NCBI GenBank assembly: GCA_050292235.1
Contig: JBNKLG010000004.1
Span: 26,382 to 90,381 of the forward strand
Origin: JBNKLG01 sp050292235
GTDB lineage: Bacteria > Pseudomonadota > Gammaproteobacteria > Chromatiales > Chromatiaceae
Direction of reading: 5' to 3'
Length of the DNA: 64,000 nucleotides
The position numbers and the translations under genes are program-made. Shown here piece by piece: positions 1-8,360 of this stretch. The notes under the pieces were generated by a model that worked only from the letters and a program-made list of their open reading frames with translations, was not told where the DNA came from and ran no database searches. Every line of letters begins with the position of its first letter. The first letter of the stretch is position 1.

Positions 1-544
1 GTACCGCAGTGATGGTCAATTGCTCCGCGTATTCCCGCCCGTTTTTATGGCGATTCCAGAGATATCCTTTCCAGTAGCCTTTCTCTTGCAAGGATGTCCA
101 GAGTTGCTGGTAGAAATCCTTCGTCTGCCTGCCTGAGCGCAGTAGCCGCGGATTTTTGCCCAACACCTCTTCCCGTTCATAACCGGTAATCTCGGTAAAG
201 GCCTTATTGACATCAAGGATCCTGGCCTGAGCGTCGGTAATGCAGATCGCATCGTAACTGTAATGAAAAACGCTACCCGCCTGCCGTAATTGCTGGGCAT
301 TGGCCTTTACTGCCCGGCCAGAACGGATCGATACCCATAGGGCAACCAACAAAAGAACGAAGAAAACAAGGGCTAAAGTCGTCCAGATTGGCCAGTGATC
401 CTGCCATGGGGAATCAAGACCGTTCCCCGCCGACAAAGAGGGCGAAAACCAGAAAAACAGAGCCCACGCCAGTGACATGGAGCGCGGTTTGCCCATGCAT
501 ATCCCAGAAAAAAAACAACCGCGCAGGGTTTTCATCAAAGTCAT
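1..544 (-). CDS. PAS-domain membrane signalling protein, 5' part only
   Basis: The frame is open from the ATG at 544 to the window edge, so the 3' part is missing. The first ~40 residues look like a signal or anchor region. A short periplasmic piece (residues ~40-50) and a second hydrophobic helix (~55-75, WTTLALVFFVLLLVALW) follow. A PAS fold then begins with FHYSYDAICITDAQARILDV and continues with FTEITGYEREEVLGKNPRLL, the classic PAS core of c-di-GMP and histidine-kinase sensors, and runs into a PAC-like WKGYLWNRHKNGREY. In the family such an N-terminus is usually followed by GGDEF/EAL or kinase domains; the output domain here lies outside the window. In-frame ATGs at 535 and 496 are alternative starts and none has a strong ribosome site. 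The frame and the PAS assignment are clear; the role is inferred. Confidence 0.8.
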   Translation of the reverse strand, partial: MTLMKTLRGCFFSGICMGKPRSMSLAWALFFWFSPSLSAGNGLDSPWQDHWPIWTTLALVFFVLLLVALWVSIRSGRAVKANAQQLRQAGSVFHYSYDAICITDAQARILDVNKAFTEITGYEREEVLGKNPRLLRSGRQTKDFYQQLWTSLQEKGYWKGYLWNRHKNGREYAEQLTITAV

Positions 545-708
545 TCAACTACTTTTAACGCAGAAACCGCAAAAGTGGAACGACTAAAAACCTGAATTTC
601 TAAGGTATTAAGCCATTTAATCTCGGTATTCGGGGGGATATTGGTGAATCATCCGGCTCTCTGGACAAATACCATCTGTTGACAAAGAAAGCCGCACCAC
701 TCAGCCCA

Positions 709-1878
709 TCAGGCATCGCCACCAAAAAGGTCTCGGCTATAGACCTTATCCTTGACATCCTCAAGATCGGAGGTCATCCGGTTTGCAATAATGATGTCGG
801 CCTCGGCCTTGAAAGCCACCAGATCGTTGACCACCGGGGAGTTGAAGAAGGTGGCATCAGCAAGCACCGGCTCATAGACAATCACTTTGATGCCCTTGGC
901 CTTGATGCGTTTCATGATGCCCTGAATACTGGAGGCGCGGAAGTTGTCTGAACCGGACTTCATGATCAAACGGTGAACCCCAACCACCTTGGGGTTCTGG
1001 CGAATGATACTGTCTGCAACGAAGTCTTTTCGCGTGGTATTGGCATCCACAATGGCGCGAATCAAATTCTGCGGCACCTCACTGTAATTGGCCAATAGTT
1101 GCTTGGTATCTTTGGGCAGACAATAGCCCCCATACCCAAAACTGGGGTTGTTGTAGTGGGTTCCAATACGGGGATCCAGACAAACGCCCTCAATGATATG
1201 GCGGCTATCGAGGCCATGGGTCTCGGCATAGGTATCCAGTTCATTAAAATAGGCCACGCGCATAGCCAGATAGGTATTGGCAAACAGCTTGATCGCCTCA
1301 GCCTCGGTGGAATCGGTAAAGATTGTGGGAATCTCTGTTTTCAAAGCACCCTGTTTTAACAGATCGGCAAACACATGGGCCCGATCAGACTGCCCGCCAA
1401 TCACAATGCGGGAGGGATAAAGATTGTCGTATAGGGCTCTGCCTTCTCGTAGGAACTCAGGGGAGAAAATCAGATTTTCCGTACCAAACTCTTTTCGGGC
1501 CTTGGCCGTAAAACCCACGGGAATAGTGGATTTAATCACCATTAAGGCATCAGGATTAATCCGCGCCACATCACGAATCACCGCCTCCACGCTGCGGGTA
1601 TTGAAATAATTGGTTTCCGGATCGTAATCCGTCGGCGTGGCAATGATGACAAAATCGGCACCGGCATAGGCATCCTCCGGATCCAGGGTGGCACGAAAAT
1701 CCAGGGGCTTATTTTGCAAATAATCCTCGATCTCGGCATCGACAATGGGCGAACGCCTTTGGTTCAGCAGATCAACTTTGTCAGCAACGATATCCAGGGC
1801 AACAACGGTATTATGCCGTGCCAACAGGACGGCATTGGAAAGACCTACATAACCGGTTCCGGCAATGGCAATTTTCAT
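709..1878 (-). CDS. ugd: UDP-glucose 6-dehydrogenase
   Basis: Oxidises UDP-glucose to UDP-glucuronate in the cytoplasm, a precursor of uronate-containing capsules. The protein is 389 residues, the length of the short enterobacterial Ugd type, and resembles it closely throughout. Visible features are the N-terminal NAD motif GTGYVGLSNA (residues 7-16), IIATPTDYDPETNYFNT, FSPEFLREGRALYDN, and the catalytic-cysteine segment NPSFGYGGYCLPKDTKQLL. The start at 1878 is preceded by AGGAA at good spacing. An in-frame upstream codon at 1911 would add 11 residues that do not fit the family. The gene lies 91 bases after rfbC on the same strand and is probably the last gene of the rfb transcript. A ten-base palindrome, AGAGCGCTCT, sits in the spacer at about 1950. 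Confidence 0.97.
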   Translation of the reverse strand: MKIAIAGTGYVGLSNAVLLARHNTVVALDIVADKVDLLNQRRSPIVDAEIEDYLQNKPLDFRATLDPEDAYAGADFVIIATPTDYDPETNYFNTRSVEAVIRDVARINPDALMVIKSTIPVGFTAKARKEFGTENLIFSPEFLREGRALYDNLYPSRIVIGGQSDRAHVFADLLKQGALKTEIPTIFTDSTEAEAIKLFANTYLAMRVAYFNELDTYAETHGLDSRHIIEGVCLDPRIGTHYNNPSFGYGGYCLPKDTKQLLANYSEVPQNLIRAIVDANTTRKDFVADSIIRQNPKVVGVHRLIMKSGSDNFRASSIQGIMKRIKAKGIKVIVYEPVLADATFFNSPVVNDLVAFKAEADIIIANRMTSDLEDVKDKVYSRDLFGGDA

Positions 1879-1969
1879 CGGGGTTCCTAAATTTGGTGGA
1901 ATCAATAACAATGCCCTGACATGGTAAGACAGCGCATTTGGGCAGTCATGAGAGCGCTCTAAGTCTCAT

Positions 1970-2518
1970 TTATTCAAACACATCAGCGACAGCAAAGGCA
2001 CTTGCCTCTTGATCCTTCTGCGACAGGAGCGGCTCCAGCCCCCCAGGCCACTGGATGCCCAGATCGGGATCATCCCAGCGGATAGACCGATCATGCTCCG
2101 GCGAATAGTAAGCAGTAGTCTTATAAAGGAATTCCGCCTCTTCAGACAGGGTCAAAAAGCCGTGGGCAAAGCCGGGGGGAATCCAAAACTGCCGTTTGTT
2201 GTCGGCAGAGAGTGTCACGCCATGCCAGCGACCATAGGTCGGGGATGAGCGCCGAATATCGACAGCCACATCAAACACCTCGCCCACTACGACTCTGACC
2301 AGCTTGCCTTGTGCCATGGGAGGCAGTTGATAATGCAGCCCACGCAATATTCCCTGCTTCGATCGAGAGTGGTTGTCCTGCACGAAATCCGGCTTGAGTC
2401 CTGTGGCCTTTTCAAACTGGAGGGCATTGAAGCTTTCCATAAAAAAACCGCGATCATCGCCGAATACTTTAGGCTCAAAGATCAGCAGACCGGGAATCGG
2501 TGTTTCGACCACATTCAT
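1970..2518 (-). CDS. rfbC: dTDP-4-dehydrorhamnose 3,5-epimerase
   Basis: Third step of dTDP-L-rhamnose synthesis, epimerising C3 and C5 of the 4-keto-6-deoxy sugar. The 182-residue length is normal. The cupin core shows GFFMESFNALQFEKATG, FVQDNHSRSKQGILRGLHYQ (with the catalytic His of the LRGLHYQ motif), FDVAVDIRRSSPTYGRW and FWIPPGFAHGFLTLSEEAEF. Its ATG overlaps the rfbA stop codon by four bases, which indicates translational coupling. It is the last of four rhamnose genes in the order rfbB-D-A-C. Confidence 0.97.
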   Translation of the reverse strand: MNVVETPIPGLLIFEPKVFGDDRGFFMESFNALQFEKATGLKPDFVQDNHSRSKQGILRGLHYQLPPMAQGKLVRVVVGEVFDVAVDIRRSSPTYGRWHGVTLSADNKRQFWIPPGFAHGFLTLSEEAEFLYKTTAYYSPEHDRSIRWDDPDLGIQWPGGLEPLLSQKDQEASAFAVADVFE

Positions 2519-3396
2519 CGGCCAGGCTCCCGAATCAGATTCATCAGATATTGTCCATAGCCATTCTTTTTCAGCGGCTCCGCCAGCCTGCGTACCTGCT
2601 CTGCATCGATAAAGCCTTGAAACAGAGCGATCTCTTCGGGACAGGCAATCTTGAGACCCTGGCGCTTTTCCATGGTTTCGATAAAAGCTGAGGCTTCCAA
2701 CAGGGATTCATGGGTGCCGGTATCCAACCAAGCATAGCCCCTCCCCATGATTTCGACGGCCAATGTCTGGCGCTGCAGATACTGGCGGTTGATATCGGTG
2801 ATTTCCAGTTCGCCTCGGGCTGAGGGCTGAAGACTGGCGGCCATTTCCACCACATCGGCATCGTAGAAATAGAGCCCGGTCACTGCGTAGTTGGACTTGG
2901 GGTTTTGCGGCTTTTCTTCTAAGGATAAAGCACGTCTCTCCCGATCAAACTCGACCACACCATAGCGCTCCGGATCCTGGACGTGGTAGGCAAAGACGGT
3001 GGCACCGGTGTCACGGGCAGCAGCACCTTCCAGAATTCGTTGCAGGTCATGACCGAAAAAGAGGTTGTCCCCCAGCACCAGGGCGGAAGGGTCGGTACCG
3101 ACAAACGCTTTGCCAATGGTGAAGGCTTGGGCCAGCCCTTCAGGCTTGGGTTGCACCGCATACTGAATGGAGATGCCCCATTGCGCTCCATCCCCCAGCA
3201 GTTGTTCGAATCGGGGAATATCCTGTGGGGTAGAGATGAGCAGGATATCGCGGATGCCCGCCAGCATCAGGGTGCTGAGCGGGTAGTAGATCATGGGCTT
3301 GTCGTAGACCGGCAACAATTGTTTGGAAACAGCCATGGTAACGGGATAGAGCCGGGTGCCGGAGCCGCCCGCCAGGATGATGCCCTTGCGTTTCAT
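2515..3396 (-). CDS. rfbA: Glucose-1-phosphate thymidylyltransferase
   Basis: Makes dTDP-glucose from dTTP and glucose-1-phosphate, the entry step to dTDP-rhamnose. The protein is 293 residues. The nucleotidyltransferase signature KGIILAGGSGTRLYPVT lies at residues 3-19, followed by KQLLPVYDKPMIYYPLSTLM and LVLGDNLFFGHDL. The start at 3396 (MKRKGII) matches the family; the frame stays open far upstream, but that part is antisense to rfbD sequence and is not family-like. The ATG overlaps the rfbD stop codon (ATGA). Confidence 0.97.
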   Translation of the reverse strand: MKRKGIILAGGSGTRLYPVTMAVSKQLLPVYDKPMIYYPLSTLMLAGIRDILLISTPQDIPRFEQLLGDGAQWGISIQYAVQPKPEGLAQAFTIGKAFVGTDPSALVLGDNLFFGHDLQRILEGAAARDTGATVFAYHVQDPERYGVVEFDRERRALSLEEKPQNPKSNYAVTGLYFYDADVVEMAASLQPSARGELEITDINRQYLQRQTLAVEIMGRGYAWLDTGTHESLLEASAFIETMEKRQGLKIACPEEIALFQGFIDAEQVRRLAEPLKKNGYGQYLMNLIREPGR

Positions 3397-4301
3397 ATCC
3401 CAACCTTCTGTTGTTCGATAAGTTCCCGCACCTGTCGCCGCACGTGATGGCGCCAGTCGGGGAGAGTGATGCCGAATGTTGTCCGGATTTTGTCTGTCGA
3501 CAGACGGGAATTCAAAGGGCGCTGGGCCGGAGTGGGGTAAGCCGCGGTGGGAATGGCCTGAACTGCTCCGGGACCAACCCGTAGCTGGATACCTTGCTCC
3601 TGGGCCAGCTCCAGCACCAGGCGAGCGTATTCGCACCAATGGGTCTCGCCAGCGGCAACCAAATGGTAGGTGCCTGAAAGCCGTTCCGCATCGGTTTGCT
3701 GTTGCAAGCGATAGAGACAGGTGGCTGTCACATCCGCCAGCAATTCGGCGCTGGTAGGAGCGCCCCATTGATCGGCAACCACGGAGAGGCTATCGCGACT
3801 GGCCGCCAGGGTCAGCATGGTCTTGGCAAAATTTTGCCCAAGTACGGCATAGACCCAGCTGGTGCGCAGGATCAGGTGCTGGCATCCACTCTGGTGGATG
3901 GCCTCTTCGCCCTCGAGTTTGGTTTGGCCATAAACCGAAAGGGGATTGGTATCGTCCGTTTCGGTATAAAAGCCGGATTTGCTGCCATCGAAAACGTAGT
4001 CGGTCGAGTAATGGATCAGCCAGGCGCCCTGTTGTGCCGCCCAGGTAGCCAATACGGCAATGCTGTCTGCATTAATGCGGCGGGCCAGATCAGGTTCGCT
4101 CTCTGCCTTGTCAACGGCAGTATGGGCAGCCGCATTGACGATGATGTCGGGCCGGTGTTGATCCAGGATTGCTGTCAGGGCCTCTGGCTGGCTGAAATCG
4201 GCTTCATCTTGATCCAGAGCATGAATCTCGCCCAGGCAGACCAGAGATCGCTGCAGTTCCCAGCCCACTTGGCCACCCTTGCCAAACAACAGGATCTTCA
4301 T
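3393..4301 (-). CDS. rfbD: dTDP-4-dehydrorhamnose reductase
   Basis: Last step of dTDP-L-rhamnose synthesis, an NAD(P)H-dependent reduction. It is a 302-residue short-chain dehydrogenase (extended SDR). Visible features are the nucleotide-binding loop LLFGKGGQVGWELQRSL at the N-terminus, STDYVFDGSK, the YxxxK catalytic pair in YGQTKLEGE, and LRTSWVYAVLGQNFAKTML. It overlaps rfbB upstream and rfbA downstream by four bases each, so the four rhamnose genes are tightly coupled. Confidence 0.97.
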   Translation of the reverse strand: MKILLFGKGGQVGWELQRSLVCLGEIHALDQDEADFSQPEALTAILDQHRPDIIVNAAAHTAVDKAESEPDLARRINADSIAVLATWAAQQGAWLIHYSTDYVFDGSKSGFYTETDDTNPLSVYGQTKLEGEEAIHQSGCQHLILRTSWVYAVLGQNFAKTMLTLAASRDSLSVVADQWGAPTSAELLADVTATCLYRLQQQTDAERLSGTYHLVAAGETHWCEYARLVLELAQEQGIQLRVGPGAVQAIPTAAYPTPAQRPLNSRLSTDKIRTTFGITLPDWRHHVRRQVRELIEQQKVGI

Positions 4302-5359
4302 GCAGCACCGCCATAGTGTTGATCAACCCAGGATCGATAGGCGCCGGAGGTGACATCGGCCACCCAATCGGCATGATCCAGATACCAATTCACGGTTTTG
4401 CGAATACCTGTTTCGAAGGTTTCTAAGGGTCGCCACCCCAGATCCTGCTCCATCTTGCGGGCATCAATGGCATAGCGACGATCATGGCCCGCCCGATCCT
4501 GGACGTGGATAATGAGACGGCGATAGGGACCGGCGGCATCAGGACGCAGCTCGTCCAACAGGCCACAAATGCGGTGCACGATGTCGAGATTGGCCATTTC
4601 GTTCCAGCCACCGATATTGTAGACCTCACCCGGCTGACCTGCCTCCAGCACCCGCCGAATGGCAGCGCAGTGATCGCCCACATAGAGCCAGTCGCGCACC
4701 TGTTGCCCGTCTCCGTAGATCGGCAGGGGTTTACCTGACAGGGCGTTGTGGATCACCAGGGGAATCAGTTTCTCTGGAAATTGATAGGGACCATAATTAT
4801 TAGAGCAGTTAGTGGTCAAGACGGGCAGGCCATAAGTGTGGTAGTAGGCGCGTACCAGATGGTCAGAGGCCGCTTTGCTCGCGGAGTAGGGGCTGTTTGG
4901 CCGATAGGGATGGATCTCGGTAAAGGGGGAGTCTGCCGGATTCAGTGAGCCATAGACCTCATCGGTAGAGACATGGAGAAAACGGAAATCGGTCTTGGCT
5001 TCTCCCGACAGGTCCAGCCAATAGGCCTTAGCTGCCTCCAGCAGACGAAAGGTGCCTTGGATATTGGTATTGATGAAGGCCTCGGGTCCATGAATGGAGC
5101 GGTCCACATGGGACTCTGCCGCAAAATGGACAATGGCCCTGATCTGGTGGGTCTTCAGCAACTGCAATATCTGTTCGACATCACCGATGTCGGCCTTCAC
5201 AAAAATATGGCGCCCATCACCCGCAAGACTCGACAAATTGCCCAGATTACCGGCATAGGTCAGGGCATCCAGATTGACCACCAGCTCATCACTTTGAGCC
5301 AGCCAATCCAACACAAAATTGGCACCAATGAAGCCAGCTCCGCCTGTGACTAAAATCAA
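4298..5359 (-). CDS. rfbB: dTDP-glucose 4,6-dehydratase
   Basis: Second step of dTDP-rhamnose synthesis, converting dTDP-glucose to the 4-keto-6-deoxy sugar with tightly bound NAD. The 353-residue extended SDR shows ILVTGGAGFIGANFVLDWL at residues 2-20, HFAAESHVDRSIHGPEAFI, the STDEVYGSL motif, and the catalytic YxxxK in YSASKAASDHLVRAY. It is the first gene of the rfbBDAC-ugd group. The 151 bases between it and manB hold an imperfect inverted repeat (CCTCGCT/AGCGGAGG, about 5451-5470) but no T-run, so a terminator there is doubtful. Confidence 0.97.
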   Translation of the reverse strand: MILVTGGAGFIGANFVLDWLAQSDELVVNLDALTYAGNLGNLSSLAGDGRHIFVKADIGDVEQILQLLKTHQIRAIVHFAAESHVDRSIHGPEAFINTNIQGTFRLLEAAKAYWLDLSGEAKTDFRFLHVSTDEVYGSLNPADSPFTEIHPYRPNSPYSASKAASDHLVRAYYHTYGLPVLTTNCSNNYGPYQFPEKLIPLVIHNALSGKPLPIYGDGQQVRDWLYVGDHCAAIRRVLEAGQPGEVYNIGGWNEMANLDIVHRICGLLDELRPDAAGPYRRLIIHVQDRAGHDRRYAIDARKMEQDLGWRPLETFETGIRKTVNWYLDHADWVADVTSGAYRSWVDQHYGGAA

Positions 5360-5510
5360 ACCAACGCTCCTCTATGCACTGCCATCAGCAGCGCACAATC
5401 CATGACTTTACACAAAATACAAAACCCCAATAACCCAAAGCTTTTGAGCCTCCGCTTCACAGCGAGGTGCTTATCCTATCATGGCTCAGGATTGGGCAAC
5501 CGAAGCCCCC

Positions 5511-6872
5511 CTAGCGAATAAGAGCTTCTATCTCTTTGACCCGCTGCCAAACCAGATCGGCATCTCGCCGAGATTCAAGATTGAGTCGCAACAGGGGTTC
5601 GGTATTGGATAAACGCAGATTACAGCGCCAGTCGGGAAACTCCAGGCTCAGTCCATCGGTACGGTCGATCAAGGGCTGTTGGCCGGCGAAGTGGGCTTCC
5701 AACCGGGCCAGCACGGCACTGGCATCGGCCACCCGATAATTGATCTCGCCGCTACAGGGATAGGCCCGCATGCGCTCGCCCACCAACTGGGACAAGGACT
5801 GGCCACTGCGGCTCAACAATTCCGCCACCAACAGCCAGGGGATCATGCCGCTGTCACAATAGGCAAAATCGCGAAAATAGTGATGGGCGCTCATTTCACC
5901 ACCGTAGATGGCGTTTTCCGCCCGCATACGTTCCTTAATGAAGGCATGGCCGGTTTTAGACTGCACCGGCACCCCACCAGCAGCCTGTACCACCTCAATG
6001 GTATTCCAGCTCAGGCGGGGATCATGAATGATCTTCTCTCCGGGATGTTTGGCCAGAAAGGCCTCGGCCAGCAGGCCAACGATGTAGTAGCCTTCAATGA
6101 AACCGCCCTGTTCGTCGAACAGAAAACAACGATCGAAATCCCCATCCCAAGCGATGCCCATGTCCGCCCCATGGGCCAGAACCGCCTCCGCCGTAGCCGC
6201 ACGGTTCTCGGGCAAAAGCGGGTTGGGAATGCCATGGGGAAAGCTACCATCCGGCCCATGGTGGATTTTGATAAAACTAACCGGCACAGACAGCGCCTGA
6301 ACACGCTGTTCAATAGCATCGATCACATGACCAGCAGCACCGTTACCCGCATTCACTACCAGCTTGAGGGGTTGAAAAGCAGTGACATCGGCAAAGGTCA
6401 TCAGGTGATCCACATAGGGATCCAGGATACTCGCCTGGTTCAGCTCACCACGACTACCGGCTGGACCAAAGCTATCCGTTTCAGCCAAGGCCTGGATGGC
6501 TTTCAGGCCCGTATCGCCACTGATGGGCACTGCCCCCCTAGCCACCAGCTTCATGCCATTGTAATTCATAGGATTATGGCTTGCCGTTACCTCAATAGCC
6601 CCATCCACATCCAGATGAAAGGCAGCGAAGTAAATTTCCTCGGTGCCGGTCATGCCCAGATCCAATACCTCGACCCCCTCATCCCTTAATCCGTTGGCCA
6701 ATGCCCGCTTCAGCGACTCACTGGAGAGACGGATATCGCCGCCAACCGCCACACGATTTGCCTGAAGATGGCGGGCAAAGGCACGACCGATCCGATAGGC
6801 AATGGCCTCATCCAAATCGGCACCAAGACGGCCTCGGATATCGTAGGCCTTGAAGCAACTGAGTGAAGACAT
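5511..6872 (-). CDS. manB: Phosphomannomutase (CpsG/ManB type)
   Basis: Interconverts mannose-6-phosphate and mannose-1-phosphate, feeding GDP-mannose and then GDP-fucose. At 453 residues it matches the E. coli CpsG/ManB type. It opens with LSCFKAYDIRGRLG, has the active phosphoserine loop EVTASHNPMNYNGMKLV, the metal-binding loop AWDGDFDRCFLFDE, the sugar-binding GGEMSAHHYFRDF and the C-terminal phosphate-binding RLSNTEPLLRLNLES. The ATG at 6872 has AGGATTCC upstream. It is divergent from manC, and the two act in consecutive steps. Confidence 0.96.
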   Translation of the reverse strand: MSSLSCFKAYDIRGRLGADLDEAIAYRIGRAFARHLQANRVAVGGDIRLSSESLKRALANGLRDEGVEVLDLGMTGTEEIYFAAFHLDVDGAIEVTASHNPMNYNGMKLVARGAVPISGDTGLKAIQALAETDSFGPAGSRGELNQASILDPYVDHLMTFADVTAFQPLKLVVNAGNGAAGHVIDAIEQRVQALSVPVSFIKIHHGPDGSFPHGIPNPLLPENRAATAEAVLAHGADMGIAWDGDFDRCFLFDEQGGFIEGYYIVGLLAEAFLAKHPGEKIIHDPRLSWNTIEVVQAAGGVPVQSKTGHAFIKERMRAENAIYGGEMSAHHYFRDFAYCDSGMIPWLLVAELLSRSGQSLSQLVGERMRAYPCSGEINYRVADASAVLARLEAHFAGQQPLIDRTDGLSLEFPDWRCNLRLSNTEPLLRLNLESRRDADLVWQRVKEIEALIR

Positions 6873-6948
6873 AAGGAATCCTGTCTGGGGAAAGGAAGAT
6901 TAATTCGCTATAGTATGCCGCACGAATGTGACCCAATGGGATCGACAG
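6873..6948. promoter_or_regulatory. Divergent manB/manC promoter region
   Basis: This short spacer must carry the signals for both divergent genes. A near-symmetrical CTATAGTATG at 6908-6917 offers a TATAGT-like -10 for manC and a TACTAT/TATAGC-like -10 for manB. For manB a weak TTGGGT can be placed 15-18 bases upstream of it; no good -35 is seen for manC. This was assigned by eye only. Confidence 0.3.
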
Positions 6949-8349
6949 ATGCTTCTCCCCGTCATCATGGCCGGTGGCACCGGCACCCGGCTCTGGCCCT
7001 TGTCCCGCGCCATGAGCCCCAAGCAATTCCTGCCCCTGACCGGGGAGCTGACCATGCTCCAGGCGACACTGACCCGCCTGGAAGGCATAGAGCACGCCTC
7101 CCCTATGGTTCTGACCAACGAGAATCACCGCTATATTGTCGCCGAACAGATGCGCGCATTGGGTGTAGAACCAAGCAGCATCATCCTTGAACCCATAGGA
7201 CGTAATACCGCCCCCGCCATCGCCCTAGCCGCTTTGGAAGCAACTCAAAAGGGAGAAGACCCTCTGCTGCTAGTCTTGGCGGCAGATCACATTATTCAGG
7301 ATGTCCCAGCCTTTCACGCTGCCATCCGGCAGGCCATCATCGGTGCCGAGCAAGGTGACCTGGTTACCTTTGGCATCGTGCCAACTGAAGCCGCCACCGG
7401 ATACGGCTATATCCAGGCAAAAGGCAGCGGCAGCCCCCGCTCCGTTGACAGCTTTCAGGAAAAACCCGACCAGGCCACCGCCGAGATCTATCTGGCCAGC
7501 GGCGAGCATTTCTGGAACAGCGGCATGTTTTTGTTTCGGGCCAGCCGCTATCTGGAAGAGTTACGTCAATCGCGGCCGGACATACTGTCCGTCTGCGAAC
7601 AGGCCATGATTGGCGCTACCTCAAGCGATGTTTTTCTACGCATCCCAGCCGATGACTTCTCCGCCTGCCCCTCAGATTCCATCGACTATGCCGTGATGGA
7701 AAAGAGCCAGCGCGTGGTCATGGTACTGTTGAATGCGGACTGGAGCGACATTGGTTCCTGGTCCGCCCTTTGGGAAGTCGATGAAAAATGTGGCAATGGC
7801 AATGCCGTTCGTGGCGACGTCATTCTGGAAGACACAAAGGACTCACTGATTCACGCCACCTCACGCCTGGTGGCTACCGTTGGCCTGGAGCAAATAATCG
7901 TGGTGGAGACCAGGGATGCCGTTCTGGTCGCCCACAAAGAGAAAGCCCAGCAGGTCAAATCCATCGTCGACCAGCTTAAACAACACGAGCGTACAGAAGC
8001 GAACCTGCATCGAGAGGTCTACCGACCTTGGGGCAAATACGACGCCATCGACAACGGTGAGCGCTATCAGGCAAAACGCATCCTTGTCAAACCTGGCGCC
8101 AAGATTTCACTGCAAATGCACCACCACCGGGCTGAGCACTGGATTGTGGTCAAGGGCACCGCCAAGATCACCCGAGGACAAGAAGAGTTCCTCCTCAGTG
8201 AAAACCAGTCAACCTATATTCCGCTAGGCGAGGTGCACTGTCTGGAAAACCCAGGAAAAATTGACCTGGAAATCATTGAGGTTCAATCAGGCTCCTATCT
8301 GGGAGAGGATGATATCGTCCGCTTTGAGGATGTTTACGGACGCTGCTGA
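6949..8349 (+). CDS. manC: Mannose-1-phosphate guanylyltransferase / mannose-6-phosphate isomerase
   Basis: Makes GDP-mannose, and in the bifunctional family also isomerises fructose-6-phosphate. The protein is 466 residues from the ATG at 6949. The N-terminal pyrophosphorylase signature is VIMAGGTGTRLWPLSRAMSP, followed by KQFLPL, LVLAADHII and FQEKPDQATAEIYL. The C-terminal cupin (type II isomerase) domain shows RPWGKYDAI, KRILVKPGAKISLQMHHHR and EHWIVVKGTAKITRG. A GTG at 6928 would add seven residues. The ATG is preferred because family members begin at the equivalent of MLLPVIMAGG and GGGAT lies upstream of it. It starts a plus-strand run with the two GT4 genes and the sulfotransferase. 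Confidence 0.95.
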   Translation: MLLPVIMAGGTGTRLWPLSRAMSPKQFLPLTGELTMLQATLTRLEGIEHASPMVLTNENHRYIVAEQMRALGVEPSSIILEPIGRNTAPAIALAALEATQKGEDPLLLVLAADHIIQDVPAFHAAIRQAIIGAEQGDLVTFGIVPTEAATGYGYIQAKGSGSPRSVDSFQEKPDQATAEIYLASGEHFWNSGMFLFRASRYLEELRQSRPDILSVCEQAMIGATSSDVFLRIPADDFSACPSDSIDYAVMEKSQRVVMVLLNADWSDIGSWSALWEVDEKCGNGNAVRGDVILEDTKDSLIHATSRLVATVGLEQIIVVETRDAVLVAHKEKAQQVKSIVDQLKQHERTEANLHREVYRPWGKYDAIDNGERYQAKRILVKPGAKISLQMHHHRAEHWIVVKGTAKITRGQEEFLLSENQSTYIPLGEVHCLENPGKIDLEIIEVQSGSYLGEDDIVRFEDVYGRC

Positions 8350-8360
8350 TTCACACCCCG

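Noticed and set aside
5451..5470. A terminator between manB and rfbB.
   Set aside because: The inverted repeat is imperfect and has no T-run on either strand, so it was not listed as a terminator.
5360..5510. A JUMPstart/ops element for RfaH control before the polysaccharide genes.
   Set aside because: GGCGGTAGC-like sequence is not seen in this or the lipoprotein/uppP spacer.
5680..6689. A 336-codon plus-strand frame opposite manB.
   Set aside because: It is the complement of a well-supported manB frame, has Gln/His/Thr-rich composition typical of an antisense shadow, and no domain.
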